Positions 8,457 through 16,306 are shown, counted from the first letter of the stretch. The stretch: DNA of 38,707 nt from Burkholderiaceae bacterium (GCA_947372155.1 CANBSM010000001.1:1-38707); one strand, 5' to 3'. Notes: generated by a model from the sequence alone, not told the origin. Made by a program: numbers and translations.

Positions 8457-9209
8457 TTATTTTTCTACTGAATTTTGATGCAAGGGAGCAGCAGCTAAAC
8501 CTTGTACTTGATACTGATTAATCAAGTCAGTCACCAAACCACTGCGAATAAATTCTTCTACGCAAGTGCTCAGAAAACGAATTGCCTCTGAATTGGTTTT
8601 CTTGGTAGCAATTCCTTGCTGAATTCCAGTAAATTGACCATCCAATATCCGCAATCCTGGGACCTTGTTAGCAAAAGTAACTAAGCCAGTTTTAAGGCCG
8701 GCCAAGGCATCTAGATGCTCGCTGATAAACATTTCATTGCTAGCTTGAACGCTATCGGCATGAACTAAGGTGGCATGCTTTAAATTGCGTTGCAACCAAT
8801 GATCGTAAGCGCTCTTGAAAAATGAGGCAATTCTCACCCCCGGTTGGTCTACCTGAGAAATATCTTGGATCGGCGAATTTGCAGGCACTAAGTAAGTTGC
8901 CTCTAACTCTACATACGCAGGAGTGAAAGTAACCTTTTGAGCGCGCGCTGGATCTGAACCCACCAAAACAATGCCGCACTTGCCAGTGGCTGCAGCATCT
9001 ACCACTTCATCTTGAGTTTCGTAACCGGTTAATTCCAAGAGAACATCCAAGTGTTTTGCAATGGCACGGCAAATATCTGGGGCAATGCCTGTGGGCTCGC
9101 CTGAAGAATCGCGGCCAGTCACCAACAAGAAATTGCCGAGATAGACAGCCGCAGAGAGAACGCCGTGAGGGGCAAGTTGCGCCCTCACTTCAGAAGAAAT
9201 AGGTATCAA
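8457..9209 (-). CDS. Solute-binding protein family 3-like protein lacking a signal peptide
   Basis: A 250-residue protein with the fold of amino-acid ABC receptors (SBP_bac_3): VLSAAVYLGNFLLVTGRD, then GIAPDICRAIAKHLDVLLEL and a C-terminal lobe with TGIQQGIATKKTNSEAIRF. Unusually it has no hydrophobic leader; the frame is closed by a stop three codons before the TTG at 9209, so no longer form exists. A GTG at 9188 is an alternative start. It is either cytosolic or exported another way. It sits 10 bases after the hydrolase gene and 1 base before the Bug receptor, with no permease or ATPase nearby. Confidence 0.8.
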   Translation of the reverse strand: MIPISSEVRAQLAPHGVLSAAVYLGNFLLVTGRDSSGEPTGIAPDICRAIAKHLDVLLELTGYETQDEVVDAAATGKCGIVLVGSDPARAQKVTFTPAYVELEATYLVPANSPIQDISQVDQPGVRIASFFKSAYDHWLQRNLKHATLVHADSVQASNEMFISEHLDALAGLKTGLVTFANKVPGLRILDGQFTGIQQGIATKKTNSEAIRFLSTCVEEFIRSGLVTDLINQYQVQGLAAAPLHQNSVEK

Positions 9210-9219
9210 ATGACTTTAC

Positions 9220-10074
9220 TCAGAACTGAACTGTTTCACCTTCAGTCATTGGAATAATTTTGATATTGCTACCTTTCATGGCCTCCTGAAACTCAGCCAA
9301 TGTACCTTTAGTCATCGGGTTAGAGTTGTAATGCATTGGAATTACCATCTTTGGCTTTACCCAAGTGCGCAATGCGTATGCAGCATCATCTGGAGCCATT
9401 GTGAAATTTCCGCCAATCGGAACCATCACCAAATCCGGCTTGTAATGTTCGCTAATAAATTTCATATCACTAAATAAACCGGTATCGCCCATATGCCAAA
9501 TCTTAAAGCCATTCTCAAGCTCGATGATGAAGCCCATAGGCTCGCCAGCAGGATGCGATTCCATTTTGTCTGTAGCCGGGTTTTTCCAAACCAATAAAGA
9601 GGAATGCTCCGCCTGAACTGCGGTGACCTTGATTCCAGGCGCAGGAGTAACTCGGCCCGTTTTATTAAAACGATGGCCAAGGTCTGCTGGCAGTATTCCT
9701 AAAGTAGTTAGTGGAGTCACCATATCGGCGGGGCCATATAACTTAATACTGTTCATCTTGGCTAAAGCTGGAGCATCGCCAAGATGATCAACGTGCGCAT
9801 GCGTTACCAATAAGACATCAATCGGACCAATCGCCGCCAAATCATTCTTGTAAATCGGAGGTGTCTTAGGTCCGCCAGTAATCCAAGGATCAATCAGAAT
9901 CATCTTTCCCTGAGGGGATTTGATCCGGAACCCAGCCTGTCCAAGCCATAAGGCCTCAGTCTTACCCTGGGCACCTGCAGGCGAGGAATTCTGTGCGCTA
10001 CTAATTGACGAAGCTGAAGCTAGAACTGCTGTCAGCAATAGTCCCAAACTACCTTTAGTTAAAAAGCTTTTCAT
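9220..10074 (-). CDS. Exported UPF0173-like metal-dependent hydrolase (metallo-beta-lactamase fold)
   Basis: Predicted periplasmic metallohydrolase of 284 aa. It has a signal peptide (about 1-27) and the metal-binding motif THAHVDHLGD (His92, His94, Asp96, His97). Further ligand-bearing segments are QAEHSS, WHMGDTGLF and MVIPMHYNS, the pattern of the UlaG/UPF0173 branch. Most UPF0173 proteins are cytosolic and about 230 aa; the leader makes this one longer. A good ribosome site (TAGGAGACG) precedes the ATG. It is the first gene of an operon with two solute-binding proteins, suggesting that a lactone, ester or phosphodiester might be processed near a receptor; the substrate is unknown. Confidence 0.88.
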   Translation of the reverse strand: MKSFLTKGSLGLLLTAVLASASSISSAQNSSPAGAQGKTEALWLGQAGFRIKSPQGKMILIDPWITGGPKTPPIYKNDLAAIGPIDVLLVTHAHVDHLGDAPALAKMNSIKLYGPADMVTPLTTLGILPADLGHRFNKTGRVTPAPGIKVTAVQAEHSSLLVWKNPATDKMESHPAGEPMGFIIELENGFKIWHMGDTGLFSDMKFISEHYKPDLVMVPIGGNFTMAPDDAAYALRTWVKPKMVIPMHYNSNPMTKGTLAEFQEAMKGSNIKIIPMTEGETVQF

Positions 10075-10108
10075 TGGCGCGTCTCCTAATTATTTTGGCA
10101 ATCAGGAA

Positions 10109-10153
10109 ACTATAGACCAAACTGACTATTTCGTCTTATGACGCAATGCGTCA
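10109..10153 (-). promoter_or_regulatory. Candidate promoter and operator of the hydrolase/receptor operon
   Basis: A 15-bp perfect palindrome TGACGCAATGCGTCA occupies 10139-10153. Just downstream on the minus strand are AAGACG (10137-10132) and TATAGT (10114-10109), 17 bases apart. The -10 is good and the -35 poor, as at an activator-dependent promoter, and the palindrome centre falls near -44. The binding protein is unknown. Confidence 0.45.
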
Positions 10154-10165
10154 TTTTTATGGGCT

Positions 10166-10576
10166 TTATTTCCAGAATAGAGAAATCTTTTGTGGAGCAT
10201 CCGGTTTAATAGAAAGCACTCTCTTCTGAACCACCCCTTGATAAGCCGCCTCAATCGTGTAGTCGCCAGGCACAAGATTAATCAACATATATGGACCATC
10301 TGCCTTGGCATCAAAAAGGATCTGCTTCTTGGCGCCCGTGATTTTGATTGTGGCTCCAAAAATCCACACCCCTCTGCCATTTTCAATTTGAGACATTTCT
10401 AATAACAGTGGCCATTGCTTTGCTTCAGCAAGAATGGATGCCGTCTCACCCTCGCCCACGCCACCAGTGATAAAAGATATTCCTTGTGAATACTGCGTCT
10501 CTGGAATTTGCGCTGAAGCCCAAGAGCCGATCAAAATTAGATGAACGGAAATAATAATTTTTAGTAATGTTTTCAT
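10166..10576 (-). CDS. Small periplasmic protein with a carboxypeptidase-regulatory/transthyretin-like domain
   Basis: A 136-residue protein with a signal peptide (about 1-22, ending ASA). The mature part is rich in beta strands, and its C-terminal half has GPYMLINLVPGDYTIEAAYQG, the hallmark of the carboxypeptidase-regulatory-like beta-sandwich. It carries no catalytic residues I can recognise. Single gene: the qor terminator lies upstream and the hydrolase promoter downstream. A structural or binding role in the periplasm is an inference. Confidence 0.7.
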   Translation of the reverse strand: MKTLLKIIISVHLILIGSWASAQIPETQYSQGISFITGGVGEGETASILAEAKQWPLLLEMSQIENGRGVWIFGATIKITGAKKQILFDAKADGPYMLINLVPGDYTIEAAYQGVVQKRVLSIKPDAPQKISLFWK

Positions 10577-10603
10577 ATCTTCATACTACGACTGATTGAG
10601 ATG

Positions 10604-10637
10604 TAAAAAAAGCCCCGTTGTTATAGCAACGGGGCTT
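10604..10637 (-). terminator. Strong Rho-independent terminator after the quinone oxidoreductase gene
   Basis: Eleven-base perfect GC-rich arms (AAGCCCCGTTG at 10610-10620, CAACGGGGCTT at 10627-10637) with a 6-base loop. On the minus strand the hairpin is followed by seven T. It ends the sodC-DUF2452-qor transcript. Confidence 0.92.
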
Positions 10638-10653
10638 GTGTGCGCTAGGACAC

Positions 10654-11634
10654 TTAAGGTGTCATCACTATAGCGCCAGATACTTTTCGTCCTTCAGCAG
10701 CACGATGCGCATCTGCAGCTTGCTCTAAAGAAAACTTAGCGCCGATTTGTACTTTGACATACCCTTTGGCAATTGCATCAAATACTGCCTTAGCATTTTC
10801 TTTTAATAAGGCTGAAGTAGCGTTGTGTGGAAATACAGAAGGCCTTGTTAAGAATAGACAACCCTTCTTATTTAGGATTTCAGGTTGAATCTCAGGAGCC
10901 GGTCCGGAAGCAGCACCAAACAAAGCAACCGTACCAAATGGGGCGGCGCAATCCAAAGAACCTAAGAACGTAGTTTTGGCTACAGAGTCATAAACTACAT
11001 TAGCTTTTTTACCGCCAGTAGCCTTAAGTACATCCTCAACCCAATTCGGTTGAGAGTAATCCACCACCGCATCACACCCTGCATCCTTAGCAGCTGCAAA
11101 TTTTGCTTGCGATCCTACGGTGCCAACAACAAATGCGCCTAATGCTTTTGCCCAGCCAGCCAAAATTTGACCCACACCACCAGCAGCTGCGTGTACTAGA
11201 ACAATATCGCCCGCTTTAACTTTGTAAGTTTTTTGCACCAAATATTGCGCAGTCATCGCCTTAAAGAAAACAGCAGCGGCAACTTCGTCAGAAATGCCAT
11301 TGGGAATTAAAACTAATTTATCAACCGCAACATTACGTGCGCTTGCATAAGCGCCAATGCCGGCATTCATGTAAACAACGTGATCACCAACCTTAAAGTC
11401 AGTCACCCCTTCACCCACAGACTCAACAACGCCGGCGGCTTCATGGCCAAGTCCAGTAGGCATTTCTAATGGGTAAACGCCAGAGCGCTGATACACATCT
11501 ATGAAATTAAATCCAATAGCAGTTTGACGAATCTGCACCTCACCTTTTGCCGGTGAAGGCAACTCTTTGTCAATTACCTTGATTACATCTGCACTGCCTA
11601 GCTCTGTCAGACTAACTACTCGCGCTTTTGTCAC
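10654..11634 (-). CDS. qor: NADPH:quinone oxidoreductase (Qor-like, zinc-independent MDR family)
   Basis: Cytosolic medium-chain dehydrogenase/reductase of 326 aa, the typical length of the Qor (zeta-crystallin) family, which reduces quinones or enals with NADPH. Visible signatures are GFNFIDVYQRSGVYP, the GHEAAGVVESVGEGV segment, and the nucleotide motif HAAAGGVGQ (about 148-156). The structural-zinc cysteine cluster of alcohol dehydrogenases is absent. It is the last gene of the sodC-DUF2452-qor operon, 32 bases after DUF2452, and is closed by a strong terminator. The physiological substrate is not determined by sequence. Confidence 0.9.
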   Translation of the reverse strand: MTKARVVSLTELGSADVIKVIDKELPSPAKGEVQIRQTAIGFNFIDVYQRSGVYPLEMPTGLGHEAAGVVESVGEGVTDFKVGDHVVYMNAGIGAYASARNVAVDKLVLIPNGISDEVAAAVFFKAMTAQYLVQKTYKVKAGDIVLVHAAAGGVGQILAGWAKALGAFVVGTVGSQAKFAAAKDAGCDAVVDYSQPNWVEDVLKATGGKKANVVYDSVAKTTFLGSLDCAAPFGTVALFGAASGPAPEIQPEILNKKGCLFLTRPSVFPHNATSALLKENAKAVFDAIAKGYVKVQIGAKFSLEQAADAHRAAEGRKVSGAIVMTP

Positions 11635-11666
11635 ATGTCACCTATATATTTTTTATAAAAAAATCA

Positions 11667-12110
11667 TCATACAGTAAGGGCGTTAGAAGACTCTTCTTCA
11701 ATTACCGCCCAAGTACTATCACCTAACTTCTTAACCGCCATTGAATATGTCCACCCGTCTGGAATCCCACAACTCCATCCACTTGGGCCATTCTGAATGA
11801 GTACGTTGACGCTATTTCTGTTGTCGTAGTACAGGTGGTAAATTTTTCCATGGATAGGATTGAAGCTAAATTTAGCGCTATGCACCATCTCAGTAGCATC
11901 CAGCCTGGCTTGCAAAGCTTTAGCTTGCTTCATTAAAACTTCAGCCTGCTCCATAATGCGGTCATACTCCAGCTTCGCATTCTGGCGCGCTACATTGACA
12001 GCCTTATCTTTTTCTTCTGTGACCTTAATGGGCGCGAATACAGGAGCACCCACTTCCATTGGATATTCAATCCCTGCGTGACGCGCTGGATCGGTATCTT
12101 CGATTCTCAT
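11667..12110 (-). CDS. DUF2452-like protein
   Basis: A 147-residue soluble protein. Residues about 35-75 form a charged helix with coiled-coil character (YDRIMEQAEVLMKQAKALQA). The second half resembles DUF2452: an aromatic-rich stretch KIYHLYYDNRNSVNVLIQNG, then SGWSCGIPDGWTYSMAVKKLGDS followed by TWAVIEE. There is no signal peptide, and the function of the family is unknown. It lies between sodC (43-base gap) and qor (32-base gap) on one transcript, so a link to redox stress is possible. The ribosome site is weak. Confidence 0.7.
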   Translation of the reverse strand: MRIEDTDPARHAGIEYPMEVGAPVFAPIKVTEEKDKAVNVARQNAKLEYDRIMEQAEVLMKQAKALQARLDATEMVHSAKFSFNPIHGKIYHLYYDNRNSVNVLIQNGPSGWSCGIPDGWTYSMAVKKLGDSTWAVIEEESSNALTV

Positions 12111-12153
12111 GAAATGCCCTGTATCTCTTTTAATGGATTTAGATAAATGCGGA

Positions 12154-12687
12154 TTACTTAATCAAACCACAGGCAATTCGTGGTCCAGAATTTCCAGCGG
12201 GTTGAGATTTGTAGTCATCCGGATCGCGATGCACTACAACCGAGCGACCGACAATACCGGTTGGTCCTGTGTTGACAGCAAATCCATGTAACTTAGCACT
12301 ATATACAGCGTTACCACTTGCATCCGATTTGATGTTGGGTAAATCGCCCATGTGATTCATGCCACTGTTTGGCATGCCATGAGATTTCGTCTCAGGGTTA
12401 AAGTGGCCACCTGCGCTCATCGCATCAGGAGCTGAGCAATCACCCTTTTCGTGAACATGAAATCCTTGTTCTGCGTTTGGCTTTAAACCAGAGAACTTGC
12501 CGTTAATGAGTACATCATTTCCCTGCCAAGTAAATGTCACTTCACCCTTGGCCTGTGATCCTGATTTTGAGTCTAAACTTGCACTGGCTTTTTGCCCTGT
12601 GCCTTGTTCCATCGATTGACAGGCTACCAAAGATAAAATTCCCACCGCTGATAGAACAATCGAAGCTTGCTTTAATTTCATATTCAT
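12154..12687 (-). CDS. sodC: Superoxide dismutase [Cu-Zn], lipoprotein
   Basis: Periplasmic copper-zinc SOD (177 aa) that dismutates superoxide. Signal peptide with lipobox LVAC, lipidated Cys23. Probable copper ligands His77, His79, His95 and His153; zinc ligands His95, His103, His112 and Asp115 (GFHVHEKGDCS, GGHFNPETKSHG, MNHMGDLPN). Disulfide pair Cys84/Cys173 and active-site Arg170 (GPRIACG) are also present, so it should be functional. Position +2 after the lipidated cysteine is Gln, not Asp, which favours outer-membrane sorting. The ATG at 12687 follows AGGGGG. Confidence 0.96.
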   Translation of the reverse strand: MNMKLKQASIVLSAVGILSLVACQSMEQGTGQKASASLDSKSGSQAKGEVTFTWQGNDVLINGKFSGLKPNAEQGFHVHEKGDCSAPDAMSAGGHFNPETKSHGMPNSGMNHMGDLPNIKSDASGNAVYSAKLHGFAVNTGPTGIVGRSVVVHRDPDDYKSQPAGNSGPRIACGLIK

Positions 12688-12703
12688 TTAGACCCCCTGG
12701 AAT

Positions 12704-12721
12704 AGGCGCTTAACGGCGCCT
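12704..12721 (-). promoter_or_regulatory. Hairpin in the sodC leader
   Basis: Perfect six-base arms AGGCGC and GCGCCT with loop TTAACG lie about 17 bases upstream of the sodC ATG, right before its AGGGGG ribosome site. There is no T run, so it is not a terminator; it may stabilise the mRNA or affect translation. A small GC-rich hairpin can also occur by chance. Confidence 0.35.
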
Positions 12722-12756
12722 GCCAAGAAAGTGTGACACAAATCTAGCGCTTTTGC

Positions 12757-13305
12757 TTAGCGCTTATAGAAGCTGAGGGTGACCTCTCCTAGATCAACCC
12801 CAAACTTGCTCATCTTGGCCTTGTTAAGCATTACTTTGGGGGTGATGAGGTACATCCAATCATTAAATTGCACGTTATACACAGTGCCATCTACTGGCAA
12901 GGCAAGGGTATAAGTCCAATTTAGGGCATTTCCGGCTAATTGGCCTTGAGCATCCCCCACCACATCATCTGCTCTACCAATAAAATTACCCGGGGACTGT
13001 TCAGTTAAGGTCCAGATCCGTTTTTGCTTTGTGCCATCTGAATAATCAAAACTTTCATCTAATGTGCCCACCTTCTTACCATCAACTACAGTCCAGTTGG
13101 CTTTAATCAGAACGGTGAAGCGTTTCTTTACCTCACCGCTGCGATCCGTAAAGATGCCATAGGCATCGATCGTGCCAGAAAAATATTCACTCAAATCTAG
13201 GGCGGGCTTCTCTGAAGTATATTGAGACACTTGAGGCGTAGAACATGACACAAGGAATAGCCCACAAAATAGTAGCGCTATGAATCGATAAAAAAGTGAT
13301 GCCAT
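12757..13305 (-). CDS. DUF3833 lipoprotein
   Basis: Envelope lipoprotein of 182 aa. Lipobox FLVSCS puts the lipidated cysteine near residue 21. The rest matches DUF3833, a lipocalin-like beta-rich family: LSEYFSGTIDAYGIFTDRSG, then RRFTV-type strands, WTLTEQSPGNFIGRADDVVG and the C-terminal YLITPKVMLNKAKMSKFG. Function is unknown; homologues often occur with chalcone isomerase-like proteins and fatty-acid modifying genes. Three bases separate it from the chalcone isomerase-like gene. Confidence 0.87.
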   Translation of the reverse strand: MASLFYRFIALLFCGLFLVSCSTPQVSQYTSEKPALDLSEYFSGTIDAYGIFTDRSGEVKKRFTVLIKANWTVVDGKKVGTLDESFDYSDGTKQKRIWTLTEQSPGNFIGRADDVVGDAQGQLAGNALNWTYTLALPVDGTVYNVQFNDWMYLITPKVMLNKAKMSKFGVDLGEVTLSFYKR

Positions 13306-13308
13306 GGT

Positions 13309-13857
13309 TTAACAAGCCTCACTAAAAAGTGGTGGCGGACAAGATTGCCCTAACAGCTCTGTTCGAAGCTTTGGAGCACTGGTTTTAGGGTCAAGCCAAA
13401 TACCAAAAAACGCTTTTGAGAACTCCGATCCAGGAATTTGACCGATCTGCTTTCCATCGTAAAAGAAGGTGGTTCCCTGTTTTGGGGAGTAGATGGCAGT
13501 CAATGTTTGGCCTGATTCCACGTTAGGGAAAAAGGATGTTAACTCCTTACCCCAAAGCGCTGCCTGCGCCTCTGAAGCACCGATTCGCCTCATCTCTTCA
13601 ACACTACGATTGGCAATAGAGATTCCAGAAAACGATTTTTGATAGCGCATATCTAAAGCAAACTCCGCTGAAGATAGCGAGCCAACCCGATAAAAAGAGG
13701 CGTCATAAATATGCAAACCCCACCAAGTAAGGCGCCCACTGCCCTGAAGTTTTGCAGAACTTAAATGGGGTGGCAATTCCAGTGGATCCCGAGCAAAGCT
13801 AACTGGTATTAATGCGCTTAATACAGTAACCATTAGAAATAAGCGAAGAATCTTCAT
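13309..13857 (-). CDS. Exported chalcone isomerase-like protein
   Basis: A 182-residue protein with a signal peptide (about 1-22, ending SFA). It shares the bacterial chalcone isomerase-like pattern: LQGSGRLTWWGLHIYDASFYRV, later YSPKQGTTFFYDGKQIGQIPG and FSKAFFGIWLD. The plant enzyme's flavonoid-cyclising residues are not evident, and bacterial members of this exported branch have no proven flavonoid role; lipid or ligand binding is equally possible. It overlaps the DCC gene by 4 bases, so the two are translationally coupled. Confidence 0.83.
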   Translation of the reverse strand: MKILRLFLMVTVLSALIPVSFARDPLELPPHLSSAKLQGSGRLTWWGLHIYDASFYRVGSLSSAEFALDMRYQKSFSGISIANRSVEEMRRIGASEAQAALWGKELTSFFPNVESGQTLTAIYSPKQGTTFFYDGKQIGQIPGSEFSKAFFGIWLDPKTSAPKLRTELLGQSCPPPLFSEAC

Positions 13858-14258
13858 TGTGATGCCGATTTGGATTTCACTAAACGCAAAGCTGCTGGGC
13901 CTAAGAGACTCGAAATAGCATGTCTATTCTTGGCAAAAAAGAGATAGCCCAACTTCAAAAATGGTTGCAAGGATTTTCTAGAAAAGAACCACGCAAGGCG
14001 AGGCAAGTCTGCTCGCCGATAGGCCTCAGGAAAAACTGAAACACCGTGTATTAATGTACCGCTAGCAAACTGCCCGTACATAGCGGCCAGTGCTGCTTCG
14101 CATGAGACGCCTACTTTTTGAGGATCAAACTGTTCAGAGTTGATGTCTACAAAACCCAAAAGATTGGCTTGATTGCGCCCAGATAGAAAAAGAATCTCAG
14201 CCTGACACAATGGGCAAGCGCCATCATAAAACAAGGTGAGTTTCTCTAGCTGGTTCAT
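13854..14258 (-). CDS. DCC1-like thiol-disulfide oxidoreductase family protein (DUF393)
   Basis: A 134-residue soluble protein of the DCC family, named after its N-terminal motif; here LTLFYDGACPLCQAE, with Asp12, Cys15 and Cys18. The domain resembles a thioredoxin-like redox protein. It is first in an operon with the chalcone isomerase-like gene (4-base overlap) and DUF3833, suggesting redox maturation or use of the exported partners, although no signal peptide is present here. The biochemical role of the family is unproven. Confidence 0.87.
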   Translation of the reverse strand: MNQLEKLTLFYDGACPLCQAEILFLSGRNQANLLGFVDINSEQFDPQKVGVSCEAALAAMYGQFASGTLIHGVSVFPEAYRRADLPRLAWFFSRKSLQPFLKLGYLFFAKNRHAISSLLGPAALRLVKSKSASQ

Positions 14259-14318
14259 TGTTCAGCAAGTTTACGGCTTATTCAATAAACTGGTTGCCAC
14301 ATTAATTTTAAGGTTGCT

Positions 14319-14693
14319 ATGCAAAAAGAGATTGCGTTAAATGTATTTGGGGAACCTCTCATTCCCTGCTCCTTTGATCCTCTAACAGGGTTTTTTAGAG
14401 ATGGATGCTGTAAAACCGATGATGAGGATATAGGTAGTCATTTAGTTTGCGCCATCGTTACAAATGCGTTTTTGCAGTTCAGTCTTCAAAAGGGTAATGA
14501 CTTGATTACCCCAAGACCAGAGTATCAATTTCCAGGTTTAATTGCTGGCGACCAATGGTGCTTATGTATCAATCGCTGGGTAGAGGCACTAAACGCCAAT
14601 TGCGCCCCATTCATCAAGCTTGAAAGCACACACATCAAAGCGCTAGAGACGGTACCCTTAAATATCCTAAAGGAATACGCGAGAGAAGTGTAA
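14319..14693 (+). CDS. DUF2237 family protein
   Basis: A 124-residue soluble protein closely matching DUF2237: NVFGEPLIPCSFDPLTGFFR, the DGCCKTDDEDIGSH segment, AFLQFSLQKGNDLITPRPEY, FPGLIAGDQWCLCINRWVEA, then ESTHIKALETVPLNILKEYA. Five conserved cysteines (including CC and CLC) hint at metal or redox chemistry, but the function is unknown. AAGG lies at a good distance before the ATG. The stop is 7 bases before the deacetylase gene. Confidence 0.9.
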   Translation: MQKEIALNVFGEPLIPCSFDPLTGFFRDGCCKTDDEDIGSHLVCAIVTNAFLQFSLQKGNDLITPRPEYQFPGLIAGDQWCLCINRWVEALNANCAPFIKLESTHIKALETVPLNILKEYAREV

Positions 14694-14700
14694 AAGAAGC

Positions 14701-15600
14701 GTGAAGGCATTTTATACAGACCATTTTGTCTTACCACTGCCGCCGGGCCATCGCTTCCCAATGGAGAAGTACTCTCGCTTACGTGATTTAGTGAGTGCGC
14801 AAGAAAATATAGAGCTTGTGGAGGCACCTTCAGCAACTGATACCCAAATTCTGTACGCCCATGATCCTAGTTACCTGATTAAAGTCATTGAAGGAAGGCT
14901 TTCTCCTCAAGAACAAAGAGAGATTGGGTTTCCTTGGAGTGCGCAAATGGTAGAGCGCTCTCGTCGTTCAGCAGGCGCAACAGTAGCTGCAGCCAAAGCC
15001 GCTCTACAAGAAGGGATTGCCGCAAATCTGGCTGGCGGCACTCATCACGCCTACCGCGATACTGGTAGTGGATTTTGCGTCTTTAATGATTCAGCGATTG
15101 CTGCGCGCACCCTTCAAAAAGAAGTGAGCTCATCACTGAAAATTGCTGTGATTGATTTGGATGTTCATCAAGGCAATGGCACCGCATCGATTCTGCAAAA
15201 TGATGATTCTATTTTTACTCTGTCGATTCATGGGGAAAATAACTTTCCATTTAAGAAGGAAGAAAGCGATCTGGATTTAGGCTTACCTGATGGCTGCAAT
15301 GATGAAGTCTATCTGCGCTGCCTGAGTGAATGCCTTGATCAACTTGACGCACGCTTCAAGGCGAACTGCCTTATTTTCTTGGCTGGAGCAGACCCCCATG
15401 AGGGCGATAGACTCGGAAGATTAAAGGTTAGCAAAGAAGGTATGCGCCTACGGGATGAAATAGTATTTCAGTACGCATTAGATCGGCATCTGCCAATCGC
15501 ATTCTCAATGGCGGGCGGCTATGGCAAAGAAATTGAATCTACTGTAGATATTCATTTCCAGACTATCAAAACCGCCCTGCAATTTCAGAAACAATATTGA
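14701..15600 (+). CDS. Histone deacetylase family amidohydrolase
   Basis: Zinc-dependent arginase-fold deacetylase of 299 aa (class II/AcuC-like). Catalytic dyad in AGGTHHAY (His115, His116); zinc ligands in IDLDVHQGNG (Asp154, His156) and GADPHEGD (Asp231); a tyrosine-containing AGGYGKE near the C-terminus. Bacterial members act on acetylated lysines, polyamines or other small amides; the substrate is not predictable here. The start is a GTG at 14701; the next ATG (14761) would delete conserved N-terminal sequence. It follows DUF2237 by 7 bases. Confidence 0.9.
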   Translation: MKAFYTDHFVLPLPPGHRFPMEKYSRLRDLVSAQENIELVEAPSATDTQILYAHDPSYLIKVIEGRLSPQEQREIGFPWSAQMVERSRRSAGATVAAAKAALQEGIAANLAGGTHHAYRDTGSGFCVFNDSAIAARTLQKEVSSSLKIAVIDLDVHQGNGTASILQNDDSIFTLSIHGENNFPFKKEESDLDLGLPDGCNDEVYLRCLSECLDQLDARFKANCLIFLAGADPHEGDRLGRLKVSKEGMRLRDEIVFQYALDRHLPIAFSMAGGYGKEIESTVDIHFQTIKTALQFQKQY

Positions 15601-15604
15601 GTCT

Positions 15605-16156
15605 TCAGCCCTTCTTTTTGGACGTGCTTTTGGGGTGAGAAAGATTACTGACATTCTCTACGCTTTTCTCAAAATTGGTGAACGAGTCAGCCATTGCAGC
15701 GCGAATTAATTCAAAATTTTGTAGAGCGTTATTAAATGAAGTTTTAAATACCGATACATATGCCTCGCTACCAATCGGTGCATTATCTGTAGCATCATTT
15801 ACAAAGTGAATTAAATCGGCTTTAGATTCTTGAATCATGGTCTCGGCAATATCCGCCAACTCCTGGTTGCCACTTTTAAGCACCTGAAGTAATTGGTTGT
15901 GATATTGAGAGATTTCTTTGGCAGCATCCTGCAATACCTCAGCATGAACAAACTCAAATGCCGATCGAGGATCCTGGGTTTTCATCAGCTCAGATACCCG
16001 CTTCTGGATCATGTGGGCCAATTCTTGCGTAGCCTGTTGATTAATTTGCGCAATTGCCTGAGCACTTTCGATCGCTACGCGCCCAGCAGCCTTAGTTGCA
16101 TCAATAGCCCTTTGTTGCCCCGGCAGCGCATTCATATCCAATGGTTTCTTGCTCAT
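15605..16156 (-). CDS. Phasin family protein
   Basis: A 183-residue, almost wholly helical, amphipathic protein of the phasin family, which coats polyhydroxyalkanoate granules. Characteristic are the glutamine/alanine-rich helices and the C-terminal APIGSEAYVSVFKTSF, then IRAAMADSFTNFEKSVENV, which closely parallels the second phasin at 22741-23313 (APAGSEAFVSAFKTAF, NFEKSVDAA). The C-terminus is lysine-rich (STSKKKG). It is convergent with the deacetylase gene with only 4 bases between. AAAGG precedes the start. Unlike the other phasin it lacks TGC-N3-GCA elements upstream. Confidence 0.85.
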   Translation of the reverse strand: MSKKPLDMNALPGQQRAIDATKAAGRVAIESAQAIAQINQQATQELAHMIQKRVSELMKTQDPRSAFEFVHAEVLQDAAKEISQYHNQLLQVLKSGNQELADIAETMIQESKADLIHFVNDATDNAPIGSEAYVSVFKTSFNNALQNFELIRAAMADSFTNFEKSVENVSNLSHPKSTSKKKG

Positions 16157-16254
16157 ATCAGCCTTTCAGATGGGTAAAGTCATTCACCAATCTACTCTGG
16201 TTAAGCCGAGTTTCTATAGAGAAATACCAGTAGACGTCTTAGTTGGGCCAAAAG

Positions 16255-16285
16255 AAAAACCCCAACCATTGCTGGCTGGGGTTTT
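16255..16285 (-). terminator. Rho-independent terminator after the SYLF lipoprotein gene
   Basis: Thirteen-base arms (16256-16268 and 16273-16285) with one internal mismatch and loop TTGC. On the minus strand the hairpin is followed by a T run. It separates the SYLF gene from the downstream phasin. Confidence 0.8.
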
Positions 16286-16306
16286 AAAAGGGTTGCTTTT
16301 ATTGGG

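Noticed and set aside
15893..16177. 94-codon plus-strand frame
   Set aside because: Antisense to the phasin gene; composition is that of a shadow.
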